Assembly (NCBI GenBank): GCA_030430575.1
Contig: JAUIKF010000023.1
Location: 52,297-116,296, forward strand
Direction of reading: 5' to 3'
Source of the DNA: Bacteroidia bacterium
GTDB taxonomy: Bacteria; Bacteroidota; Bacteroidia; J057
Length of the DNA: 64,000 nt
Shown in pieces: positions 18,552 through 27,500 of the stretch (position 1 is the first letter of the stretch; the number at the start of each line of letters is the position of its first letter). Below the pieces are notes generated by a model. It saw only the letters and a program-made list of their open reading frames with translations. It made no database searches and was not told the origin of the DNA. A program made the translations under genes and the position numbers.

Positions 18552-18890
18552 AGGGAGAGGTATCTGCGGGTAAATTGTCGGGGTTACTCAAAATTAAAAG
18601 GGAAGGCATAGTATTCAGCGCCAAATATCGCCGTCACTACAACATAAACAAGAGCCTTCGCTTTTCCCACCATCGGAAAGCATCTAGGAGGTGTGTATCA
18701 GAATGAAGAGAAGTATTCATGTGAAAATGATTTTAGGAGGCTTAAAGATAACAAGAGAAGTGCAACTCTTTTGCGCTAACATGCTCCCACTTTGCTTTTA
18801 TATCTATTAATCAAATTTAATATTAGTTAATAATCGGTCTGGGGTTGAAAACCGTACTTGCATGCATAAACTATAAAACAATTATTTATC
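18552..18890. other. Intergenic region upstream of the first lanthipeptide precursor
   Basis: 339 bp between the divergent antiporter and first precursor gene. No convincing gene. The part from about 18801 is the promoter-proximal half of a direct repeat shared with 19250-19339. It includes an A/T-rich imperfect dyad (ATTAATCAAATTTAATATTA...) and the string GGGGTTGAAAACCGTAC. The remainder shows nothing recognisable. Confidence 0.6.
18801..18890 (+). promoter_or_regulatory. Promoter/leader region of precursor 1, duplicated upstream of precursor 2
   Basis: About 90 bp that is nearly identical to 19251-19339: CTATTAATCAAATTTAATAT, TTAATAATCGGT, GGGGTTGAAAACCGTAC and a common AATTATTTATC immediately before the ATG. 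A TTG followed by a TATAAAC-like element may be the promoter, but the match to TTG-N19-TAnnTTTG is imperfect. The conservation in both copies, against the divergence of the core-coding sequences, suggests the region is functional. Confidence 0.6.
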
Positions 18891-19070
18891 ATGAAAAAGC
18901 AAAACAAAAAAGCCAACACGATCCAGCCCAAACGCCTTCAACTCGACAAGACCATTATCTCTAGTTTCGACGCGAAACAAGTAAAGGGGGGAACTGCAAG
19001 GACTACAGCTGCCAGAGATTGGACCGCCGAAACTTGTATTCAATGGACGGGACAACGGGACTGCATTTAA
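18891..19070 (+). CDS. Class I lanthipeptide precursor peptide 1
   Basis: A 59-residue peptide. The leader (1-34) is Lys-rich at the start (MKKQNKKAN), contains LQLDKTIISSF, resembling the FNLD-type recognition box of class I lanthipeptide leaders, and ends in VKGG, a double-glycine cleavage site for the C39 peptidase of the exporter. The 25-residue core (35-59) has six Thr and two Cys, at core positions 15 and 24, and ends QWTGQRDCI. Thr would be dehydrated by LanB and ring-closed by LanC. The leader is almost identical to precursor 2 (4 differences in 34). The start is the ATG directly after a conserved TTATTTATC. A terminator follows at 19134. The product is not known to me. Confidence 0.88.
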   Translation: MKKQNKKANTIQPKRLQLDKTIISSFDAKQVKGGTARTTAARDWTAETCIQWTGQRDCI

Positions 19071-19133
19071 ATCGCAAGCCTGTAGTCAACCTCATGGCTT
19101 CTTTCTTTTGGAAAAGAGTCCTTTAAAGAAAAT

Positions 19134-19166
19134 GCCCGGCAGAACGTTCTGTCGGGTTTCTTTTTT
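19134..19166 (+). terminator. Terminator after precursor 1
   Basis: The stem CCCGGCAGAACG / TTCTGTCGGG is followed by TTTCTTTTTT, 64 bp after the precursor stop codon. It forms part of the duplicated cassette; a similarly placed CCCGGCGG/CCGTTGGG hairpin follows precursor 2. Confidence 0.85.
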
Positions 19167-19181
19167 GGATATAAAAATAGG

Positions 19182-19214
19182 ACTGGTCACATTGATTAAT
19201 GTGACCAGTTTTTG
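19182..19214 (+). terminator. Second terminator between the precursor genes
   Basis: A perfect 12-bp stem, ACTGGTCACATT / AATGTGACCAGT, with a 4-nt loop GATT and a following TTTTTGG. Together with the hairpin at 19134 it isolates precursor 1 from precursor 2, implying separate transcription. Confidence 0.8.
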
Positions 19215-19250
19215 GGGAGTAGAAGGGAATAAGGGAAAAACTGGCTTTAA

Positions 19251-19339
19251 CATCTATTAATCAAATTTAATATTTGTTAATAATCGGTCAGGGGTTGAAA
19301 ACCGTACACGCCTGTATAAACTTTAACCAATTATTTATC
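19251..19339 (+). promoter_or_regulatory. Promoter/leader region of precursor 2
   Basis: Second copy of the region described at 18801-18890. It contains the imperfect dyad ATTAATCAAAT / ATTTGTTAAT (about 19257-19282) and GGTTGAAAACCGTAC. Differences from copy 1 are concentrated between 19315 and 19330. Confidence 0.6.
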
Positions 19340-19519
19340 ATGAAAAAGCAAAACAAAAAAGCCAACGCGCTTCAACCCAAACATCTCCAACTCGACAAGA
19401 CAATTATCTCCAGTTTCGACGCAAAGCAAGTCAAAGGGGGAACCGGAGCCCGTACTGGAACTGGCAGCCTGACTACCATATCTGGTTTTCAGAATACGGG
19501 ATATAAGGTTTGCGTTTAA
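19340..19519 (+). CDS. Class I lanthipeptide precursor peptide 2
   Basis: A 59-residue peptide. The leader is nearly identical to precursor 1, with LQLDKTIISSF and a terminal VKGG at 31-34. The 25-residue core is Thr/Ser/Gly-rich (six Thr, two Ser) with a single Cys at core position 24, ending QNTGYKVCV. Only one thioether ring is therefore possible, most simply Thr19-Cys24, the same positions that are conserved in precursor 1. A longer in-frame start at 19274 would begin in the promoter repeat and is rejected. The ATG at 19340 aligns exactly with that of precursor 1, 449 bp away. A terminator follows at 19582. Confidence 0.88.
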   Translation: MKKQNKKANALQPKHLQLDKTIISSFDAKQVKGGTGARTGTGSLTTISGFQNTGYKVCV

Positions 19520-19581
19520 ATGGCAAGCCAGCAATGACCCTTATCGCTTAGTTCTTTTGGGAAAGAACCCTAGAAAGTAAA

Positions 19582-19615
19582 AACCCGGCGGATGCCTCCG
19601 TTGGGTTTCTTTTTT
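19582..19615 (+). terminator. Terminator after precursor 2
   Basis: The stem AACCCGGCGGA / TCCGTTGGGTT (with one G-T pair) is followed by TCTTTTTT. It lies 62 bp downstream of the precursor 2 stop. Confidence 0.85.
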
Positions 19616-19657
19616 AAAGAATAATAGATAAAAGAGGTAATAGATCTACTCAACCCC

Positions 19658-19691
19658 TTTAAACATATCTGCAAGCATCTTAAACATATGT
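19658..19691 (+). promoter_or_regulatory. Candidate operator: two TTAAACATAT boxes spaced 21 bp, before the exporter gene
   Basis: AAACATAT starts at 19661 and again at 19682, exactly two helical turns apart. A 34-bp stretch aligns with 23291-23324 upstream of lanC at 26 of 34 positions by my count. This tandem-site layout is typical of a DNA-binding regulator. No regulator gene is seen in the cluster. Confidence 0.5.
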
Positions 19692-19749
19692 ATCAGCTTT
19701 AATCTGTATTTTCCTTCACCTTTGGGGCATCAAAACACTAATCTCAACC

Positions 19750-21948
19750 ATGCTTGACAGATTTCCTCATTATTTTCAGCTGGACTCTATGGACTGCGGT
19801 CCTTCTTCTTTGCGAATCGTAGCAAAGCATTACGGAAAGGACTATTCCCTTCAGTTTCTGAGAGATAAATGCTATATCGATCGGGAAGGTGTGTCGCTTC
19901 AAGGGATTGTCGAAGCGGCCGAAGCCATCGGTATGCGGACACTTCCGGTCAAATTGCCCTTTGATGGGAACAATAAAGACCAGGCCTATCTGACAGATGT
20001 CCCGCTTCCCTGTATCGTCCATTGGCGGCAGGAGCATTTTATCGTAGTGTATAAGATCAATTCCAAATATGTGTGGGTGAGTGATCCTGATTCCGGCAAG
20101 TTCAAACTGGATCACGAAACCTTTCAAAAACACTGGAAGGGAGATGGGGAAATGGGCATAGGGCTTGTGTTGGAACCTACGCCTGAATTTTACCAAAAAG
20201 AAAAAGAAAAAAAGAATAAGTCTAACTACCTGTTTCTCACTACCTACCTCAAACCCTATAAAAAGTATTTTGTCCAATTGGTTTTGGGCCTATTTCTGGG
20301 GAGCCTTTTTCAGCTTATTTTCCCCTTTCTTACCCAGTCTATCGTGGATGTGGGGATTCAAAATCAGAATATCGGATTCATCTATTTGATCCTCATTGCC
20401 CAACTCATGCTGTTTTTGGGGCAAACGAGTGTCACCATCATACAGAACTGGTTATTGCTTCATATCGGTACCCGTATCAATGTATCGCTAATCGCGGATT
20501 TCCTCACCAAGCTGATGAAGCTTCCGGTTGGATTTTTTGACGCCAAGATGGTCGGAGACCTCTTGCAACGCATCCGGGACCAGGACCGGATCGAGCAGTT
20601 CCTCACCAATTCTGCCCTGAATTTCATCTTCTCTGCCTTCAACCTATTGGTATTTGGGATCGTCCTGCTGATCTATGACTTTCGGGTATTTGCCATTTTT
20701 CTGGTTTCCAGTGTCATTTATATTTTGTGGATCATGATCTTTTTGAGAAGGCGCAAAGAGATCGACTACCACCGTTTTCAGGAACTCTCGTTACACCAAA
20801 CGACCCTGATAGAACTCATCGAAGGGATGCAGGAGATCAAACTGCAAAACAGCGCGCAGAAGCGGCGCTGGCAGTGGGCGGACATTCAGGCCAAGCTCTT
20901 TGGCATCAATATGAAGGGCCTTGCCATCCAGCAATATCAGACGGCCGGGACCGGCTTTATCTCACAACTCAAAGATATTCTCATCATCTTTCTGACTGCC
21001 AAATTGGTGATTGATGGAGAAATCACTTTGGGAATGATGCTCGCTGTCCAGTTTATCATTGGGCAGTTAAATGTCCCCTTACAGCAAATGATCACCTTTA
21101 TCCAGACGGGTCAGGACGCCAAGATCAGCCTGGAGCGGTTATGGGAAGTCCAGGAAATGGAGACGGAGGAAGAGGGGGATGAACATCGTGCACAGGAATT
21201 GCCCGAAGCTAATCGCGACTTTCAGATTGAGGACCTGAGCTTTCGGTACAATCAGCTCTCTGATTATGTATTGCACGATATCGACCTGACGATTCCCGAG
21301 GGGAAAGTGACCGCTATTGTGGGGATGAGTGGAAGTGGAAAAACGACCCTGGTCAAAATGCTGTTGGGCTTTTATCCGCCGACCGTTGGTACGGTCAAGG
21401 TAGGGGGGCTCAACCTCTCTGACATCAACCAGACCTATTGGCGAAGCAAATGTGGCGCCGTCATGCAGGACGGGTATATCTTCTCGGACACGATCGCCAA
21501 TAATATCGCTGAAAGCGATGACCAGGTGGACCGGGCCAAACTCCTCCAGGCGGTCAAGGTCGCCAATATTCAGGAATTTGTAGAATCCCTGCCCCTCCGC
21601 TACAACACCATGATCGGTACCCGAGGCAATGGCATCAGCCAGGGGCAGCGCCAGCGCTTGCTGATCGCGCGGGCCGTCTATAAGGACCCCGAATTTCTCT
21701 TCTTTGATGAAGCGACCAATGCCCTGGATGCCAATAATGAGAAGGTCATCGTGGAAAATCTGGAGGCCTTTTTTGAGGGCAAAACGGTTGTTGTAGTGGC
21801 CCACCGTCTCAGCACGGTGAAAAATGCCGACAATATCGTCGTGATCGACAAGGGCAGAATCGCAGAACAAGGCACCCACCAGGACCTGGTGGCTTTAAAA
21901 GGGAGCTATTACAAATTGATCAAAAACCAACTCGAATTAGGCAGCTAA
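19750..21948 (+). CDS. Peptidase-containing ABC transporter (C39 peptidase, permease, ATPase) for lanthipeptide export
   Basis: A 732-residue PCAT/LanT-type exporter. Residues 1-140 are a C39 cysteine peptidase: Gln10 and Cys16 in QLDSMDCGPSSL, His96 in EHFIVVYKI and Asp112 in VSDPDSG form the expected active site, which would cut after the Gly-Gly of the precursor leaders. Residues about 170-450 are six membrane helices. Residues about 490-730 are the ATPase, with Walker A GMSGSGKTT (about 524), signature SQGQRQRLL, Walker B FLFFDEATNALD and the H-loop VVAHRLS. It lies 11 bp before the adaptor gene, with which it should form an export complex. Confidence 0.95.
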   Translation: MLDRFPHYFQLDSMDCGPSSLRIVAKHYGKDYSLQFLRDKCYIDREGVSLQGIVEAAEAIGMRTLPVKLPFDGNNKDQAYLTDVPLPCIVHWRQEHFIVVYKINSKYVWVSDPDSGKFKLDHETFQKHWKGDGEMGIGLVLEPTPEFYQKEKEKKNKSNYLFLTTYLKPYKKYFVQLVLGLFLGSLFQLIFPFLTQSIVDVGIQNQNIGFIYLILIAQLMLFLGQTSVTIIQNWLLLHIGTRINVSLIADFLTKLMKLPVGFFDAKMVGDLLQRIRDQDRIEQFLTNSALNFIFSAFNLLVFGIVLLIYDFRVFAIFLVSSVIYILWIMIFLRRRKEIDYHRFQELSLHQTTLIELIEGMQEIKLQNSAQKRRWQWADIQAKLFGINMKGLAIQQYQTAGTGFISQLKDILIIFLTAKLVIDGEITLGMMLAVQFIIGQLNVPLQQMITFIQTGQDAKISLERLWEVQEMETEEEGDEHRAQELPEANRDFQIEDLSFRYNQLSDYVLHDIDLTIPEGKVTAIVGMSGSGKTTLVKMLLGFYPPTVGTVKVGGLNLSDINQTYWRSKCGAVMQDGYIFSDTIANNIAESDDQVDRAKLLQAVKVANIQEFVESLPLRYNTMIGTRGNGISQGQRQRLLIARAVYKDPEFLFFDEATNALDANNEKVIVENLEAFFEGKTVVVVAHRLSTVKNADNIVVIDKGRIAEQGTHQDLVALKGSYYKLIKNQLELGS

Positions 21949-21959
21949 ATCATCGTCAT

Positions 21960-23279
21960 ATGTCAGAATATACCCCCATTCAAAACCCCGAAGAAATCAT
22001 CCTGAAGGACGATCGGGACGACATACAGAAAATCCTTGGCTATCCGCCAAACTGGGCCTTGCGGTGGGGCATTACGGCCATCGCCATCGCCATGTTAGGC
22101 TTTCTGCTTCTCGCCTGGTTGGTGAAATATCCTGACGTTATTCAGGCCCGGGCGGTGATCCTGACGGAGAATCCGCCGATTCGGATTGTAGCCCTTAGCA
22201 GTGGCAAAATCACCCAATTATTGGTGCAGGATAAAGAGGTGGTAGAAAAGGGCCAATTACTGGCTGTCTTGGAAAATCCAGCTGATCTCACGCAGGTCGA
22301 TAGTCTCGAACGGCTACTTCAGCAACTGGAACAGCGGGCCTCACAAGACGATTGGGTAGACCTCACATTGCCCATTTTGCATGAGTTAGGGACTTTACAG
22401 CCTACTTATGCCACACTCCAACAAGCGGTCAATGATTTTTCATTTTATGCCAGGCAGCAAGGGATCTATTCGCAAATGAAATCCTATCAGGCGCAAATCA
22501 ATCACCTAAAAGCCCTCAATCAGGCCCTCCAACAACAGCAAAAGACCTACGAACAGGAAGTGGCTTTGGCAAAAAAGAATGTAGAGCGAAACCAGGGGTT
22601 GAAAAAAATAAAGGCGATCAGTGCAATAGAGTTAGAAGAGTCCGAAAGGATGTATCTGCAAACCCGCCGGCAGGCCGAAAGCCTGCAAAGCCAGACCCTG
22701 AACAATCAGATTCAGATCGAGCAGCTCAATATTTCCATTGTCCAATTGCAGGAGAGTCGATCCAATGAGGAGATGAATAAATGGCTGGCCGTGCAAGCCG
22801 TTTTTGAAAGAATGGGAAGTGAGTTGGAGGGATGGAAGCAACAGTTTATGTTGCACAGCCCTATTGAGGGCCGCCTTTCGTTGACGCGCTTTTGGAGTCC
22901 GCAGCAATTTGTGCAAATCAACGAGACTGTGGCGACTGTGGTGCCTGAAAATGCCACGCATAAGATCATCGGCAAAGCCGCCTTGCCTATCGTGAATTCA
23001 GGCAAGGTGCAATCAGGGATGGAGGTTAATATTCAATTGGATAGTTATCCCTATCAGGAATTTGGCGTGCTAAAGGGGAAAGTGGGAAGCATGTCTCTGG
23101 TTCCTGATGAGGAAAGTTATTTTCTGGAAATCGAATTGGCTGACAGCCTGGTGACTACCTATAATCGCACTATCCCATTTGCGCAGGAGTTGCAAGGCAA
23201 CGCTCGCATCATCACTGAAGACAGGAGGATACTGGAACGCGTATTTGACCAGCTCATGAATTTGTTTAAAAATAACTGA
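21960..23279 (+). CDS. HlyD-family membrane fusion (adaptor) protein for peptide export
   Basis: A 439-residue protein with a cytoplasmic N-terminal tail, one membrane helix (about 34-55: ITAIAIAMLGFLLLAWLV), a lipoyl/biotinyl-like half motif (VALSSGKITQLLVQDKEVVEKGQLLAVLENP), a long Gln-rich coiled coil (about 105-275) and a beta-barrel part (SPIEGRLSLTRFW ... VVPENATHKIIGKA). It is the periplasmic adaptor linking the ABC exporter at 19750 to an outer-membrane channel; no TolC-like gene is present nearby, so one encoded elsewhere is probably used. It starts 11 bp after the exporter stop, so the two are co-transcribed. Confidence 0.92.
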   Translation: MSEYTPIQNPEEIILKDDRDDIQKILGYPPNWALRWGITAIAIAMLGFLLLAWLVKYPDVIQARAVILTENPPIRIVALSSGKITQLLVQDKEVVEKGQLLAVLENPADLTQVDSLERLLQQLEQRASQDDWVDLTLPILHELGTLQPTYATLQQAVNDFSFYARQQGIYSQMKSYQAQINHLKALNQALQQQQKTYEQEVALAKKNVERNQGLKKIKAISAIELEESERMYLQTRRQAESLQSQTLNNQIQIEQLNISIVQLQESRSNEEMNKWLAVQAVFERMGSELEGWKQQFMLHSPIEGRLSLTRFWSPQQFVQINETVATVVPENATHKIIGKAALPIVNSGKVQSGMEVNIQLDSYPYQEFGVLKGKVGSMSLVPDEESYFLEIELADSLVTTYNRTIPFAQELQGNARIITEDRRILERVFDQLMNLFKNN

Positions 23280-23290
23280 TTATCAGTCAA

Positions 23291-23324
23291 TTAAACATAT
23301 GTGCTAGACATTTGAACATATGTA
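23291..23324 (+). promoter_or_regulatory. Candidate operator: two AAACATAT/GAACATAT boxes spaced 21 bp, before lanC
   Basis: AAACATAT starts at 23293 and GAACATAT at 23314, the same 21-bp spacing as the site at 19658. It lies in the 104-bp gap between the adaptor and lanC genes, suggesting that lanC-lanB forms a second, co-regulated transcription unit. Confidence 0.5.
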
Positions 23325-23383
23325 ATTAACCTACTCTACGCTTTTCTCCACTTTTGAATCAACAAATTCACCCCCCCCAAAAG

Positions 23384-24574
23384 ATGACCCATTACCAGAA
23401 ACAACTCCCCCCATACCTATCAAAAATCAGTGATCAATTATTAGCTCACTTCCAGGAAGTGCCAGGTATGGGCTTACATGCGGGAAAATCAGGGATTGCC
23501 TTATTTTTTGCCTACTACGCTAGGTTCACAGGAGAGGAAAAATACCTGGATCAAAGCATGTCTATCATCAGCGAATGCACGGCATCGCTGGAGCATGGAC
23601 TGGATATGTATAGCTTGTGCGGAGGCTTGGCAGGGCTAGCCTGGACGATTTCGCATCTGTCCAAAGAAGCATTCTTTGAGGTAAACCTTGAGGAAAATTT
23701 AGCCTTTATTGATGAATTCCTGGAAAAGCAGGCGGTCCTGGACATCCTCCAAAACCAATATGATTTTCTTCATAGCGGATTGGGCGTGGGCGTATATTTT
23801 TTGGAAAGGTATCCAGACAAAAGAAGCGCTGTTGCTTTGACCAAAATTGTGGATGCTTTGGAGACGGTGATGGTGGAAGATGAAGGATTAAAAACGTGGC
23901 AAGACCATTTTTCTAGCGAAAGGGGAAAACTGTGTTTCAATCTGGGCTTTGCACATGGCACGCCCAGCATCGTCGCCTTTTTGGCCCAACTCAAATACCA
24001 GGGGTTTGCCCATGACAAATTGGAGGATATGCTCACCCAAAGCGTAAGCTGGATGTTGAGACAACACCTTCCTGCAGGCGCCGCTTCCTGTTTCCCCAAC
24101 CGCAAAAAAGATGGGCGATTGGAAGAGACCCACAGCCGGCTGGCTTGGTGCTATGGCGATCCTGGACTCGTCAGCGCCCTCTGGCTCGCCGCCAGGGCGA
24201 TGGGAAATACGGACTGGGACAGTCAGGCAACAGCCATCCTCAGACATGCTGCCGCACGCAGGCAGGATACGGCAAGGATGCATGATGCCTCCTTCTGCCA
24301 CGGTGGGGCTGGGGCCTCCCACATCTTCAGGCGATTCCATCGCCATACAGGAATCCCCGAGCTGGAGGAAGCCGCCGACTTCTGGTTGGATGATGTGCTC
24401 CAGAACCCTGATTATGCTAAGGCGGATGGCCTTTGGCAATTTTGGAAGGGGGACACTGAAACCTGGGCAAACGACTATTCGCTTTTACAAGGACTGGCAG
24501 GCATCGGACTGGCTATGATGGCAGCGCTGGACGAAGACCTCTCCGATTGGGACCGCAGCTTTATTCTTTCTTAA
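23384..24574 (+). CDS. lanC: Lanthipeptide cyclase LanC
   Basis: A 396-residue LanC-like cyclase. The zinc ligands are visible: Cys at about 255 in WCYGDPG, and the Cys-His pair at about 305-306 in FCHGGAGASHIF. Other repeats of the alpha-toroid (GLHAGKSGIALFFAY, GLAGLAWTI, HSGLGVGVYFL, GFAHGTPSIVAFLA, LQGLAGIGLAMMAAL) cover the protein. It adds Cys thiols to dehydrated Ser/Thr to make (methyl)lanthionine rings. The ATG at 23384 is chosen over an in-frame TTG at 23354, because the ten extra codons run through a run of eight C residues. It lies 17 bp before lanB. Confidence 0.93.
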   Translation: MTHYQKQLPPYLSKISDQLLAHFQEVPGMGLHAGKSGIALFFAYYARFTGEEKYLDQSMSIISECTASLEHGLDMYSLCGGLAGLAWTISHLSKEAFFEVNLEENLAFIDEFLEKQAVLDILQNQYDFLHSGLGVGVYFLERYPDKRSAVALTKIVDALETVMVEDEGLKTWQDHFSSERGKLCFNLGFAHGTPSIVAFLAQLKYQGFAHDKLEDMLTQSVSWMLRQHLPAGAASCFPNRKKDGRLEETHSRLAWCYGDPGLVSALWLAARAMGNTDWDSQATAILRHAAARRQDTARMHDASFCHGGAGASHIFRRFHRHTGIPELEEAADFWLDDVLQNPDYAKADGLWQFWKGDTETWANDYSLLQGLAGIGLAMMAALDEDLSDWDRSFILS

Positions 24575-24591
24575 GATGATTTCGAATAATT

Positions 24592-27500
24592 ATGAAAAAC
24601 TATAGCCTCTTCTCCGAATTTCTCATGCGGACCCCCACCTTGCCCCTAAGCGACTTATGGGATCAACTAGCCACCAACGACAGCTCAGATCAGTGGTCGG
24701 TATCCCTGATGGCCGTCTTTCAGGACCCCAAAGTGCAGGAGGCCCTTTTTATCGGTTCTCCAAATCTCCACCAGCGCTGTCTGGAGTGGTTGAGAGGAGA
24801 AATCAGTGATGATAAAGAAAGGCGAAAGCTGGAGCAATCGCTGTTGCGCTATTACTCCCGCATGCACACGCGCTGTACGCCTTTTGGGCTGTTTGCTGCT
24901 TGTAGCATGGGAAGTTGGGCCAAGGAAACAAAGGCGGAACTCAAGCCCCTCCCACATATGACGCGTAATACGCGCCTCGATATGCACTACCTCTGTGCCC
25001 TGGCACAGCAGCTCGAAAAAGACCCTGCTCTTAGACCATTTCTCACCTATTACCCCAATTCCAGCATCTATGCATTTGGCCAAAAACTGCGCTATGTAGA
25101 ATACATCTACAAAGATGGTGTACGACATCATCAGATTACGGGTGTTGAAAGCAATGATTACCTGGCCCGTCTGCTGGAGGCAGCCAAAGATGGGGCTTCA
25201 TTTGAGCAATTGGTGGGGGCCATCACAGACGAGGAGGTTACCAAGGAAGAGGCAATCCCCTTTATTCACGATGTGATCAATAGTCAAGTCCTGGTCAGCG
25301 AGTTAGAACCCGCCATCACAGGCGATGACTTGCTGGAGCAAATGCTGGAAAAGCTTCAGCGCATTCAAGACCAAGCGCCACAGGATTCCCTCCAGCAGAT
25401 CATAGATCTGCTCGGCAAGGTCTGGCGACTCCTGATGGACCTGGACAGAAATCCCGAAGACGACCATTTTACAGCCTATGGAAAAATAAAGGCATTGCTG
25501 GATCAACTGGGAATTCCCTATGACATCAAGAAACTGTTTCAGGTGGACATGGGCCGCAAAGCGAAGCATTTGCACCTACAAAATCGCCTGGCAGGCAGCG
25601 TCCGCCGTGGGCTTGAAGTGCTTAATCGCCTGAATTCACGCAAGATGGTCGCCAATAGCAACCTGAGAAGCTTTCAGGATGCGTTTTTTCAACGCTATGA
25701 AACCAAGGAAATGCCACTTCTCCAGGTACTGGACAATGAATCAGGCATCGGCTATCAACAGTCCGTCGGGCCTGGGGATACCCATCCCATGATCGATGAT
25801 ATTCAGGTCCACCAGGGTTCTGATTCTGCGCAAAGCTTCCAGATGGAAAAACAGGAAATCTTCCTGCTCAAAAAGCTGGTCGAGGCGACCAAAAACGGCG
25901 CATTTGAAGTAACCCTGGAAGAGGAAGAAATCCGGAAGTTTCCGGTAGGGTGGAGTGATATGCCCGATACAATTTCTGTGATGGGAAGTGTCATAGGTAA
26001 AGAGGACGAAGAGGAAGGACTGGAAAGGATATTGATCAAAAGTGCGGGAAACAGCAGTGCTGCCAACCTCATGGGGCGGTTTACCCACCTGGATCCGGAA
26101 ATCGACCGATTTACCCGAAAAATCACAGCGCATGAGCATGACTTGCATGAGGACCTCATCTTTGCCGAGATCGTTCACCTGCCTGAATCGCGGATCGGCA
26201 ATATCCTCATGCGCACCCAGGTGCGTCCTTATGAAATCCCCTTCCTGGCGCAGGCGTCAGTGGAGCGTGAACACCAAATCAGCCTTCAGGATTTATACCT
26301 GTCCGTACAGGAGGATCGCTTGGTGCTTCGTTCCAAAAGCAGGAATAAAGAGATCATTCCACGCATGAGCACCGCCCACAACTACTCCATGAGTTCCCTG
26401 CCCGTCTACCAGTTTCTGTGTGACCTACAATTTCAACAATTGCCGGGAAGTCGTTTTGCCGATCAGGTGGACTGGGTGGCGGGAGATGTCGTAGACCTAC
26501 GGCATCAGCAGATCTTGCCCGGGCTGGGCTTTGACTGGGGACCGATGGCGTCACATTTTCGGTTTTTGCCAAGAGTTACGTTCCAAAACCTTATTCTTCA
26601 CCGTGCAAAGTGGAACCTTGCCAAGGCCGATTATGAAGCCTTGATCAAGCTCTTCCCCGCCCAGCGGGCAGAAGGCATTCGCGCTTGGCGCGAGCAATTT
26701 CAGATGCCTCAGCATGTGTTAATCGCTGATTTTGACAATGAGCTCTTCATAGACCTGGAGCATCCAGCTTATCAAGAAATGTTTATTTCCACCTTAAAAA
26801 AACGACCCAATGTGACCCTGGTAGAGTTTTTATTTGATCCTGAAAAAGCAGTTGTCAGGGATTCCGCAGGGGAAAGCTACACCAACGAATTTGTCATGGC
26901 ATTTGGTCGAAAAGCGGGGAAAGTGAGGATTCAATCGCGTGCTTTTCGGGAGGAAAAGCCCCAACTACAGCGGAGTTTTCAGCCGGGCAGTGAATGGCTG
27001 TATTATAAAATCTATGCAGGCGCCAGAGCCTCGGACGAACTGCTATCCAATGTCACGCTTGAATTGGTAGAAAAACTCAAAGCAGAAGGCCTGATCGATC
27101 ACTGGTTTTTCATCCGGTATGCCGATCCAGATTTGCATTTTCGCCTACGCTTCCACCTCCAGGATGTGGCCCACAGCGGTCGAATTATCCAACTCGCTAA
27201 TGCTCACTTCGAGGCAGCGATCCACAGCCGCAGGATATGGAAAGTCCAGCTTGATACCTATGAGCGGGAGGTGGAACGCTATGGTATTACCAGTATGGAG
27301 CTGTCGGAGCAGCTCTCTTACCGCGACAGCGAAGCCTGTCTGCGGTTCCTGCACGAAGCGCAGGACTATGAAGACCCAGAACTGCTGCGCTGGTACTACG
27401 CCATGATCAATATTCATATGTTTTTGGATGCCTTCCAGCTCGATCTGGAAGCCAAGACTCAGCTCATGAGCAGCCTGCAAAACAGCTTTGCCATAGAATT

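Noticed and set aside
19274..19339. Extended start for lanthipeptide precursor 2
   Set aside because: The extension lies in the duplicated promoter region and is not open in the same way in copy 1; the aligned ATG at 19340 is the better start.
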